5,255 nt of DNA. Origin: Thermoplasmata archaeon (GTDB taxonomy: Archaea; Thermoplasmatota; Thermoplasmata; Lutacidiplasmatales; UBA184). The DNA lies in assembly GCA_030044475.1 (NCBI GenBank), contig JASHVP010000005.1, forward strand, positions 1-5,255. The letters are read 5' to 3'. Made by a program: the position numbers and the translations under genes. Below, in pieces: positions 1-4,975 of this stretch (its first letter is position 1; the number at the start of each line of letters is the position of its first letter). The notes under the pieces are model-generated. The model was not told where the DNA came from. It saw only the letters and a program-made list of their open reading frames with translations, and searched no databases.

Positions 1-561
1 GCCGCTGACGGCACCCCGACGTTCGTCGCCGCCGAGCGGTACATCGGCCAGCGGGTGACGGCGGCCCTCGACCGGGTCGACCCCGCGACGATCGCGCGGG
101 CGGTCGAGCTCCTGCAGAAGGCGGACCAGATCTTCGTCTACGGAGCGGGGCGCAGCGGCATCATCGGCCGGGCATTCGCCATGCGCCTCGTCCAGACCGG
201 GCTGCGCGCCTACGTCATCGGCGAGAGCGTCACCCCGATCGTTCGGCGGGGGGACGCCGTCTTCATCCTCTCCGGGCTCGGGGAGAGCTACTCGTCGATC
301 CAGACCGCGAACATCGTCCGTCGGGAGGGGGCGGAGCTGATCGTCCTCACCTCCCGGGCGACGTCGAAGATGGCGCACACGGCGACGCTCCTCCTCGCGG
401 TCGAGTTCCCGGAGGAGCCCGCGCGGGCCCGCCTCGCCCCGCTCGGGACCCTGTTCGAGTCGGCGAGCCTGCGGCTCACCGACGCGCTCGTCGCGGAGCT
501 GATGGCGGCCCGCGGAGAGTCCGAGGCGTCGATGCGCCGGCGCCACGCGATCATGGTCTGA
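1..561 (+). CDS. hxlB: 6-phospho-3-hexuloisomerase (SIS domain), 5' end outside window
   Basis: This enzyme interconverts D-arabino-3-hexulose 6-phosphate and fructose 6-phosphate. In archaea it works with hexulose-6-phosphate synthase in the ribulose monophosphate pathway, making ribulose 5-phosphate or fixing formaldehyde. The visible 186 residues form one SIS (sugar isomerase) domain. A glycine-rich GAGRSG turn is at bases 142-159, followed by a helix with AMRL and a YVIGESVTP strand. The sugar-phosphate loop SGLGES is at 271-288, and the tail RRRHAIMV carries a His codon at 544-546, like the conserved C-terminus of archaeal homologues. The frame is open to base 1. A GTG at 55 would give 168 residues but would cut the N-terminal helix expected from homologues of about 180 residues, so I infer a start just left of the window. 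Oddity: family members I recall read SGSG in the phosphate loop, whereas this one reads SGLG. The family call is secure. Other SIS isomerases are less likely given the length and tail. Confidence 0.9.
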   Translation, partial: AADGTPTFVAAERYIGQRVTAALDRVDPATIARAVELLQKADQIFVYGAGRSGIIGRAFAMRLVQTGLRAYVIGESVTPIVRRGDAVFILSGLGESYSSIQTANIVRREGAELIVLTSRATSKMAHTATLLLAVEFPEEPARARLAPLGTLFESASLRLTDALVAELMAARGESEASMRRRHAIMV

Positions 562-574
562 GCGCGCGCGCGGC

Positions 575-587
575 CGAAACCTTATGG
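575..587 (+). promoter_or_regulatory. BRE/TATA-box promoter of pdaD
   Basis: A short AT-rich island, CGAAAC (575-580) followed by CTTATG (581-586), stands out in GC-rich DNA of the 47-base gap after hxlB. Its centre is about 26 bases before the GTG at 609. That is the usual TATA-to-transcription-start distance in archaea, so the mRNA would begin at or next to the start codon (leaderless). No Shine-Dalgarno motif precedes the GTG. This is inferred from spacing and base composition only. Confidence 0.65.
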
Positions 588-608
588 GCCACGGGTCCTC
601 CGGGCGCC

Positions 609-1109
609 GTGGCCCCGCCGAAGGAGTCGCCGGCGCACACGCTCCTCCCGGTCCCGTCGCGCTTCTTCGTGACGAGCGGTAAGGGGATCAACAAGACCAG
701 CGAGCTCAACGCCTTCGACCTCGCGCTGCTCCAGGCCGGGATCGGCGAGCAGAACCTGGTCAGTGTCTCGTCCGTGCTCCCGATCGGGATCCGCCAGGTC
801 GACCGGGTCGCGATCGCCCGGGGCGCGATCACCCACACCGTCCTCTCGCGCCACGGCGGCGGCGAGGGCGAGGTGATCAGCGCGGGGATCGCCTACGGCT
901 TCCGGACCGATGGGCAGGGCGGGTACGTCGCGGAGGGCCACCTCCACGGGACCCAGAAGTCGCTCAAGGAGTTCCTGAAGTGGCGGATGGAGGAGATCGC
1001 GCACTTCCGGGGGGTCGACCTCCGCCGGATCCACTATCGGACGGAGGAGCTCTCGATCCCGATGGACCACTACGGCGTCTGCATCGCGGCGTGCGTCTTC
1101 CTGCCGTAG
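609..1109 (+). CDS. pdaD: Pyruvoyl-dependent arginine decarboxylase
   Basis: The enzyme decarboxylates arginine to agmatine, which feeds polyamine synthesis and, in archaea, agmatidine modification of the tRNA-Ile2 anticodon. It is made as a proenzyme that cleaves itself at a Ser-Ser bond to create the pyruvoyl cofactor. The 166-residue protein fits the family size. NAFDLALLQAGIG (34-46) and NLVSVSSVLP (49-58) surround the cleavage pair Ser54-Ser55, so the beta chain should be 1-54 and the alpha chain 55-166, with pyruvoyl from Ser55. Asn49 aligns with the conserved Asn of the Methanocaldococcus enzyme, and Glu109 in YVAEGHLHG matches its catalytic Glu. The ending GVCIAACVFLP is typical. I chose the GTG at 609 because it sits about 26 bases after the TATA element. 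An ATG at 584 is out of frame. It lies 47 bases after hxlB but probably has its own promoter. Its stop is 9 bases from the convergent SCP2 gene. Confidence 0.95.
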   Translation: MAPPKESPAHTLLPVPSRFFVTSGKGINKTSELNAFDLALLQAGIGEQNLVSVSSVLPIGIRQVDRVAIARGAITHTVLSRHGGGEGEVISAGIAYGFRTDGQGGYVAEGHLHGTQKSLKEFLKWRMEEIAHFRGVDLRRIHYRTEELSIPMDHYGVCIAACVFLP

Positions 1110-1118
1110 TCCGCCCGC

Positions 1119-1454
1119 CTACAGCAGTTTGCGGAACAGCAGCTTGTCCTCGAGGCGGCCCTCGATCGTCAGCTTGCGCGTCACGAGGGCCTTCATCGGC
1201 CCGACCTCCTTCGCGACGAGCGCGCGGAACGTGGCCGTGTCGGTGGCGATCGTGAGGTCCGCCCGGGCCGCGGGACCGGTGCGCAGATTCCCGAGCTTGC
1301 CGTGCGCGAGGTCGACGGCGTACGTGCCGCCGTCGGTCAGGTGGATCTGGATCGTCCGCTCGATCCCGTCGAGTTCCTCGCGCGTCGCGGGATTGCGGTC
1401 CGCGTGACGGTTGAACCGCTCCACGATCGACGCGAGCGTTTCCTCAATCGTCAC
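1119..1454 (-). CDS. SCP2 (sterol carrier protein 2) domain protein
   Basis: This 111-residue protein looks like a single SCP2 domain, a fold with a hydrophobic tunnel that binds lipids or acyl ligands. The pattern is an N-terminal helix (ETLASIVERFNRHAD), strands with IQIHLTDGGTYAVDLAHGK (about 36-54), the diagnostic RADLTIATDTATFRALV (about 64-80), and the ending LTIEGRLEDKLLFRKLL. There is no signal peptide or membrane segment, so it should be cytosolic. The ligand and role are unknown for archaeal members, and archaea need not make sterols. The GTG start lies inside the end of rnhB: the two share GTGACGATTGA (1444-1454), an 11-base overlap, so the gene is very probably co-transcribed with rnhB and translated by re-initiation or coupling. 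The AT-rich patch at 1491-1503 is rnhB coding sequence and its spacing does not suit a leaderless promoter. The domain call is good but the function is open. Confidence 0.8.
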   Translation of the reverse strand: MTIEETLASIVERFNRHADRNPATREELDGIERTIQIHLTDGGTYAVDLAHGKLGNLRTGPAARADLTIATDTATFRALVAKEVGPMKALVTRKLTIEGRLEDKLLFRKLL

Positions 1455-2124
1455 CCGCGAACGCCTCGAGGGTTCGAGCCGGACGGTCGGGGATAACCCT
1501 TTGCATCGTCGCCCACGATCGTCGCACCCAACGTGGCGCGGACGGGTCCTCCGCCAGGCGACGGCGGACGAACGCGACGGTCGTCGGGTCCGACGGGTAC
1601 CCGCTCCCGACGTCGGTGGCGAGCCGTCGCGCGAGGCCGGCGACCCACCGGTCCCGCCGGACCTTCGCGACGATCGAGGCGGCCCCGACGATCGGCAGGT
1701 CCCGGTCGGCGTGATGCCGCGCCACGAGGCGGATCGACCCGCCCGTGTGTCGGGCGACCTCCTGCCCGAACCGGGCGGCGTTCGCGTCGCACGCGTCGAG
1801 GTACGCCACGGACGCGCCGGACCGGCGGACCAGACGGCCGAACGCCGCGGCCTCCAGCCGGTTCAAACCATGGCGTCGTACGGCCCGGTCGATCGTGGAC
1901 GGGGGGAGGGACGCCGAGTCGGCCCGCCCGACGGCGAGGAGCGCCCGGTAGGCGCGCAGGCGGGCGTCCGGCGACAGGCGCTTCGAGTCTCGGGCTCCGG
2001 CGCCGACCAGCTCGTCGAGGCGGTCCTCCCGGACCGCGAACGCGCCGACGACCAGCGGTCCGACGAGCGAGCCCCGCCCGGCCTCGTCGACCCCCACCAC
2101 GATCGGGGCCGACGCGCCGTCCAT
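1444..2124 (-). CDS. rnhB: Ribonuclease HII
   Basis: RNase HII cuts the RNA strand of RNA/DNA hybrids and at ribonucleotides embedded in DNA, acting in replication and repair. Numbering from the ATG at 2124 (226 residues), the N-terminal VGVDEAGRGSLVGPLV gives catalytic Asp13 and Glu14 and the substrate-binding GRG (16-18). Next come RDSKRLS (45-51), YLDACDAN with catalytic Asp110, HHADRDLPIVGAASIVAK with catalytic Asp139, a GSGYPSDP loop, and the VRRSW ending typical of archaeal enzymes. All four acidic residues are present, so it should be active. An in-frame ATG at 2151 would add nine residues, but it lies within the likely TATA element CTTAATG, about 28 bases before 2124, so I prefer the shorter form. 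The gene is divergent from rps8e and is the first gene of a unit with the overlapping SCP2 gene. The variant RGSLVGP, where I recall RGPVIGP in relatives, is mild. Confidence 0.93.
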   Translation of the reverse strand: MDGASAPIVVGVDEAGRGSLVGPLVVGAFAVREDRLDELVGAGARDSKRLSPDARLRAYRALLAVGRADSASLPPSTIDRAVRRHGLNRLEAAAFGRLVRRSGASVAYLDACDANAARFGQEVARHTGGSIRLVARHHADRDLPIVGAASIVAKVRRDRWVAGLARRLATDVGSGYPSDPTTVAFVRRRLAEDPSAPRWVRRSWATMQRVIPDRPARTLEAFAGDD

Positions 2125-2148
2125 CGCACGCGGTCCATCCCCCGTTCG

Positions 2149-2156
2149 CATTAAGC
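2149..2156 (-). promoter_or_regulatory. Candidate TATA box for rnhB
   Basis: On the minus strand the sequence reads CTTAATG at 2155-2149, almost the same as the CTTATG before pdaD. It is centred about 28 bases upstream of the ATG at 2124, which would give a leaderless or nearly leaderless rnhB mRNA. No purine-rich BRE is visible upstream of it. The element overlaps the alternative ATG at 2151, and this is the main reason to prefer the shorter protein. Confidence 0.5.
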
Positions 2157-2217
2157 GGACCCGGTCGCGAGGTCGGTGGGGTCGCTCGACGATCCCCCTC
2201 GTCCGAGTCCCGACCTG

Positions 2218-2264
2218 CCCCCTCCCTCCGGAGGGGGAGACCCCGGACCGGTCCGCTCGGACCG
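2218..2264. repeat. GC-rich inverted repeats in the rnhB-rps8e intergenic region
   Basis: The 230-base divergent gap (2125-2354) holds no gene that I can support. In its middle is a perfect 8-base-pair inverted repeat, CCCCCTCC (2218-2225) and GGAGGGGG (2230-2237), with a CTCC loop. Just after it is a perfect 12-base palindrome, CGGACCGGTCCG (2244-2255). A further copy of CGGACCG (2258-2264) allows a competing hairpin with the second half (CGGTCC/GGACCG, loop GCTC). The block lies between the two divergent TATA elements, so it would be outside both mRNAs if those promoters are right. It could be a protein-binding site or a small structured RNA, but in DNA this GC-rich chance is also possible. 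Confidence 0.4.
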
Positions 2265-2306
2265 TTCTCCCGACCCCAGGGCCCGTCCTCGCCGAGGGCG
2301 TTCGCT

Positions 2307-2321
2307 GAAAAGGTCAAATAC
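2307..2321 (+). promoter_or_regulatory. Candidate BRE/TATA promoter of the rps8e-srp19-GPN operon
   Basis: GAAAAGGTCAAATAC is the only AT-rich stretch before rps8e. If CAAATA (2315-2320) is the TATA box, transcription would start near 2343, leaving a leader of about 12 bases before the ATG at 2355. That differs from the leaderless geometry at pdaD. The purine-rich GAAAAGG could act as the BRE. The inferred leader contains the 10-base palindrome CTCTCGAGAG (2342-2351), whose GAGAG half is the only purine tract near the start. Evidence is spacing and composition. Confidence 0.5.
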
Positions 2322-2354
2322 CGAACCCCGCTCGGACGCCGCTCTCGAGAGTCC

Positions 2355-2747
2355 ATGGGGATCTGGCAGGGCCGTTCGCGACGCAAGCGCACCGGGGGTC
2401 GCCTCCGGCCGATCCGCAAGAAGCGTCGCTTCGAGATCGCCCGAGAGCTCCAGACGGCGACGATCGGTGCGGGGACCGTCAAGACGTATCGGGTCCGCGG
2501 CGCGAATCGGAAGCTGCGGATCCTGACCACTCAGACGATCAACGTGTTCGACCCCGCCACCAAGACGATGCAGCGGGCGAAGGTCGTGACCGTCCGCGAG
2601 AATCCGGCGAACCCGAACTACGTGCAGCGGAACATCATCACGAAGGGCGCGATCCTCGAGACCGACCTCGGCCTCGTCCGAGTCCGGTCCCGTCCCGGGC
2701 AGGACGGCGTGCTGAACGGGGTCCGCGTCGCGGCGCCCGCGTCGTGA
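2355..2747 (+). CDS. rps8e: 30S ribosomal protein S8e
   Basis: This is a small-subunit ribosomal protein shared by archaea and eukaryotes and absent from bacteria, so it fixes the domain of the host. The 130-residue product has the typical very basic N-terminus: GIWQGRSRRKRTGGRLRPIR (2-21) followed by KKRRFEIAREL. The core continues with TIGAGTVKTYRVRGANRKLR and the C-terminus with NPNYVQRNIITKGAILETDL and RVRSRPGQDGVLNGV, all hallmarks of the family. The length matches archaeal S8e. The reading frame is open far upstream with no stop, but family alignment places the start at the ATG at 2355, preceded by a TATA-like element about 37 bases away. It is the first gene of a three-gene operon, with srp19 starting 19 bases after its stop. 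The neighbour genes support a translation and targeting role. Confidence 0.97.
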   Translation: MGIWQGRSRRKRTGGRLRPIRKKRRFEIARELQTATIGAGTVKTYRVRGANRKLRILTTQTINVFDPATKTMQRAKVVTVRENPANPNYVQRNIITKGAILETDLGLVRVRSRPGQDGVLNGVRVAAPAS

Positions 2748-2766
2748 GCCCGCGTCGGGGGCTCCC

Positions 2767-3066
2767 GTGCCCGACCACTTCTACGTCTATCCGAGCTACC
2801 TGAAGAAGGACCTCTCGCGCACCGCGGGCCGTCGGGTCCCCGCGGCGGAGGCGGTCGTCGAGCTGACCTCGGAGCAGGTCGTCGCGGCGGCCCGGCGGCT
2901 CGGCTACAAGGCCGAGGTCGAGGCCGAGAAGCAGTACCCGCGAGAGTCGTACGCCTACGCCGGTCGGGTGAAGGTGTCGAAGAAGCCGGGGGGGACGAAG
3001 ACGAAGTTCCTCCGCGCCCTCGCGGCCGAGCTCCGCCGCTCGGCGCCGCTCCCGACGAGGAAGTGA
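2767..3066 (+). CDS. srp19: Signal recognition particle subunit SRP19
   Basis: SRP19 binds the helix 6/8 tips of 7S SRP RNA and primes it for SRP54, which targets membrane and secreted proteins to the translocon. The 99-residue protein has the family landmarks in order: FYVYPSYLKKDLSRTAGRRVP (5-25, with the YP and the S-R and GRRVP motifs), a helix that ends with AARRLGYKAEVE (41-52), then KQYPRESYAYAGRVKV (55-70) with the conserved YPR and GRV, and a basic Lys-rich tail for RNA contact. The only plausible start is the GTG at 2767, as no upstream in-frame ATG lies in the short gap. A G-run (2757-2761) may help ribosome binding. The stop codon is directly followed by the ATG of the GPN-loop GTPase, so translation of the two is likely coupled. 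The 7S RNA gene and SRP54 are not in the window. Confidence 0.95.
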   Translation: MPDHFYVYPSYLKKDLSRTAGRRVPAAEAVVELTSEQVVAAARRLGYKAEVEAEKQYPRESYAYAGRVKVSKKPGGTKTKFLRALAAELRRSAPLPTRK

Positions 3067-3858
3067 ATGGAGGAGCCGGGCACGGTCTACTTCACCGGGA
3101 CCGCGGGCGCGGGAAAGACGTCGTTCGTCCGCGCGTACGCCGGATGGATGCGCAGCGCGGGATACGACGTCGCCGTGGTCAACCTCGACCCCGGCGCGGA
3201 GGGCGACGAGCTCGCGCCGGACGTCGACGTGCGCGAGTGGGTCCGGTTGAGCGAGATCGAGGACGAGTACGGCCTCGGCCCGAACGGGGCGCAGGTCGCC
3301 GCCGCGGACATGATCGCGCTCAAGATCTTCGAGGTCCGGCAGGCGGTGCAGGAGCTGAAGTCGGACTACGTCCTCGTCGATACCCCCGGGCAGGTCGAGT
3401 TGTTCGCCTTCCGGGAGGCGTCGAGGGCGATCGTCGACGCGCTCAGCGGCGACCGATCGATGATCGCGTTCCTCTTCGATCCGGCGCTGGCGCGGACGCC
3501 CGGCGGGTACGTCGCGCTCCTGATGCTGAGCTCCACCGTCGAGTTCCGCTTCCGCCTGCCGATGCTCCACCTGCTCGCGAAGTCGGACGTGCTGACCCCG
3601 GAGCAGGTCGCCGAGCTGCTCGCCTGGTCGGAGGAGTCCGGCCGGCTCCTCGAGGCCGTCACGCAGCTCACTCCCACGCCCGACATCCAGCTCTCCACCG
3701 AACTCTACCGGGCGCTCGAGAACCTCGGCCCGTCGACCGCCCTGCTCCCGACCTCCGCGAAGGAGGGCGTCGGGATCGAATCGTTCTACCAGGCGTGCCA
3801 GCGGGTCTTCACGGGCGGCGAGGACCTGGAGCCGTCCCACGCGCCGACCGAGGAGTGA
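3067..3858 (+). CDS. GPN-loop GTPase (archaeal Gpn family)
   Basis: This is a 263-residue P-loop GTPase of the SIMIBI class related to eukaryotic Gpn1-3, which assist RNA polymerase II assembly. The archaeal role is not settled. Motifs in order: Walker A/G1 GTAGAGKTS (11-19), the family signature NLDPGAE (39-45), DVREWV (54-59), the Gly-Pro-Asn loop (71-73) that completes the active site across the dimer, G3 DTPGQVELF (105-113), a G4 position reading AKSD (171-174), and G5 TSAKEG (229-234). No membrane segment is seen. G4 lacks the usual Asn or Thr of N/TKxD, though the Lys and Asp that matter most are kept. GAGG at 3057-3060 is a good Shine-Dalgarno motif six bases before the ATG, which abuts the srp19 stop. 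As the third gene of the rps8e operon it may serve translation or ribosome or SRP biogenesis (inference). It ends five bases from a convergent gene. Confidence 0.93.
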   Translation: MEEPGTVYFTGTAGAGKTSFVRAYAGWMRSAGYDVAVVNLDPGAEGDELAPDVDVREWVRLSEIEDEYGLGPNGAQVAAADMIALKIFEVRQAVQELKSDYVLVDTPGQVELFAFREASRAIVDALSGDRSMIAFLFDPALARTPGGYVALLMLSSTVEFRFRLPMLHLLAKSDVLTPEQVAELLAWSEESGRLLEAVTQLTPTPDIQLSTELYRALENLGPSTALLPTSAKEGVGIESFYQACQRVFTGGEDLEPSHAPTEE

Positions 3859-3863
3859 ACCGT

Positions 3864-4166
3864 CTATCCCTCGGTGAAGAAGAGGCCCATTCCCGCGGAG
3901 GCCGCCTCCTCCTCGTCCTTGAACCGACGGTAGAGGGCCTCGGCGTCGGCGGCGGGCAGCTTCTCCCCGAGCTTCCCGAGCAGTTCCTCCGCCCGGCGGA
4001 CCGCGTCGGGCGACCCCTCGATGAGGACGTACGTCGCATCGGCCGGTCCCCCCAGGGCCACCGCGTCCCGGACCTTCTGGCTCTGCCGCGAGACCACGTC
4101 GTCCTTGAGCACCGCGTCCAGCTCGCCCCGCTTGCCGCTCGGAACGACCGCGATCGTCCACGCCAT
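3864..4166 (-). CDS. Conserved-looking small protein of unknown function (100 aa)
   Basis: I do not recognise this family. The 100-residue soluble protein starts MAWTIAVVPSGKRGELDAVL. It continues with a polar stretch VVSRQSQKVRDA, a strand-turn-helix unit ATYVLIEGSPDAVRRAEELL (44-63), and a charged helix through YRRFKDEEEAASAG (79-92), ending with MGLFFTEG. There is no signal peptide, membrane segment or Cys residue. The strand-turn-helix with EGSPDAV resembles part of small alpha/beta nucleic-acid-binding folds such as KH, but that is only an impression. I chose the ATG at 4166 because an AT-rich element lies about 26 bases upstream. A start at 4223 would add 19 Arg- and Pro-rich residues from the promoter region. 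It is convergent with the GPN gene and divergent from the traB-like gene. Its frame, clean start and promoter spacing argue that it is real. Confidence 0.65.
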   Translation of the reverse strand: MAWTIAVVPSGKRGELDAVLKDDVVSRQSQKVRDAVALGGPADATYVLIEGSPDAVRRAEELLGKLGEKLPAADAEALYRRFKDEEEAASAGMGLFFTEG

Positions 4167-4188
4167 GCGACCCGCGGACCGTCCCCGG

Positions 4189-4195
4189 CTATTTG
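4189..4195. promoter_or_regulatory. Shared TATA-like element between divergent genes
   Basis: CTATTTG on the plus strand, CAAATAG on the minus strand, is the only AT-rich stretch in the 62-base gap between the two start codons. It is centred 26 bases upstream of the ATG at 4166, a leaderless arrangement for the unknown gene. It is also about 37 bases upstream of the ATG at 4229, the same distance as the CAAATA element before rps8e, which would give the traB-like gene a leader of about 12 bases. Either one or both directions could use it. The assignment rests on spacing only. Confidence 0.5.
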
Positions 4196-4228
4196 GGGGT
4201 TGTGCGCGGCGGGCGACCGCCAACCGAG

Positions 4229-4975
4229 ATGAAGGGTGCGCGGCTTCCCTCCGGCGTGTACGCGAGCACGACCCAGAGCCCGGTCCTCCTCCTGGGGGCG
4301 GCCCATGTGGTCGACCTGTCGGTCCCGCTCCGCCGGGCGCTGGCCGAGCGCGTGCTCGACGGGGTCGCGCTCGAGCTCGACCCGGAGCGCGCCGCGGCGC
4401 TCCTTCCCGACGCCCGTCCGTCGTCCGGCGCCCGGACCGGCGCCCCGCTGTTCGCCCGCCTCTGGTCCCTCCTCCAGCGACGGCTCGGCGCGCAGATCGG
4501 CGGCGGCGAGGCCGGGGCGGAGATGCGCGTCGCCTTCGCCGTCGCGCGGGACCGCCAGCTGCCGGTGTTCCTGATCGACGACCCGATCCGGCAGACGCTG
4601 GTCCGGCTCGTCCAGACGATGCCGTTCAAGGAACGGGTCGCGCTCCTGGTCGGCGCGTTCGTCGGGCTGTTCGTCCCCGCGCGGGTCGTCGAGCGCGAGA
4701 TGGACCGCTACACCGAGGCCCCGGAGGAGTTCTCGGCGCAGCTGCGCGAGGCGAGCCCGACCATCGCGCGGGTGCTACTGGACGAGCGGAACGAGCACAT
4801 GGCCGACCGGCTCGCGGCCCTGCGGGGTCGCGGGTTCGGGCGGATCGCGGTCGTCGTCGGCGATGCCCACCTGCCCGGCCTCTCCGCGGCGCTGAGTCGC
4901 CGCGGGATCCCCGTCGAGGCGATCCCGTTCCGGCAGCTCCACCGGGCTACAGGACCGTCATCTGGCCCGACGTAG
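4229..4975 (+). CDS. TraB/PrgY-like (TraB-GumN-Tiki superfamily) protein
   Basis: This 248-residue protein belongs to the TraB family, named after Enterococcus pheromone shut-down proteins and related to Tiki metalloproteases. Its role in archaea is unknown. Two GxxH motifs mark it: GAAHV (23-27) and GDAHLPG (211-217). Also present are the conserved acidic ELD (49-51) and DERNEHMA (185-192), which matches the family's ER-N-x-x-MA helix. These residues suggest a metal-dependent hydrolase-like site. The middle has a 13-residue hydrophobic run (137-149), which is too short for a confident membrane span, and the multi-span C-terminal membrane part of longer TraB/PrgY proteins is missing. I preferred the ATG at 4229: upstream in-frame TTG 4193 and GTG 4202 overlap or crowd the promoter element and add only Arg-, Gly- and Pro-rich residues. 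Its last 29 bases overlap the convergent Mrp-type gene. Confidence 0.85.
   Translation: MKGARLPSGVYASTTQSPVLLLGAAHVVDLSVPLRRALAERVLDGVALELDPERAAALLPDARPSSGARTGAPLFARLWSLLQRRLGAQIGGGEAGAEMRVAFAVARDRQLPVFLIDDPIRQTLVRLVQTMPFKERVALLVGAFVGLFVPARVVEREMDRYTEAPEEFSAQLREASPTIARVLLDERNEHMADRLAALRGRGFGRIAVVVGDAHLPGLSAALSRRGIPVEAIPFRQLHRATGPSSGPT

Noticed and set aside
584..586. ATG as the start of pdaD
   Set aside because: It is out of frame with pdaD and forms part of the TATA-like element.
1468..1485. GGTTCGAGCC, resembling a tRNA T-arm
   Set aside because: No acceptor stem, D-arm or anticodon arm can be built around it, and it lies within the coding 3' end of rnhB.
1491..1503. GGATAACCCTTTG as a promoter for the SCP2 gene
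   Set aside because: It encodes conserved rnhB residues (MQRVIP) and its distance to the GTG at 1454 does not match the leaderless geometry; the gene overlap favours co-transcription.
1533..2354. N-terminal extension of the rps8e frame back to 1533
   Set aside because: The frame happens to lack stops, but the extra part is antisense to rnhB and low-complexity, and S8e homologues start at the ATG at 2355.
1451..2530. A 359-residue minus-strand frame across rnhB and the intergenic region
   Set aside because: It is a frame shadow of rnhB, rich in Arg, Pro and Gly, and runs across both presumed promoters.
2638..4161. A 507-residue open frame on the minus strand opposite srp19 and the GPN GTPase
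   Set aside because: Its product is an Arg-, Gly- and Pro-rich low-complexity chain with no family motif, and it lies antisense to clear conserved genes. Long stop-free antisense frames are expected at this GC content.
3063..4232. A 389-residue plus-strand frame overlapping the GPN GTPase
   Set aside because: It is a shifted-frame reading of the GTPase gene, with Arg-rich composition and no recognisable domain.
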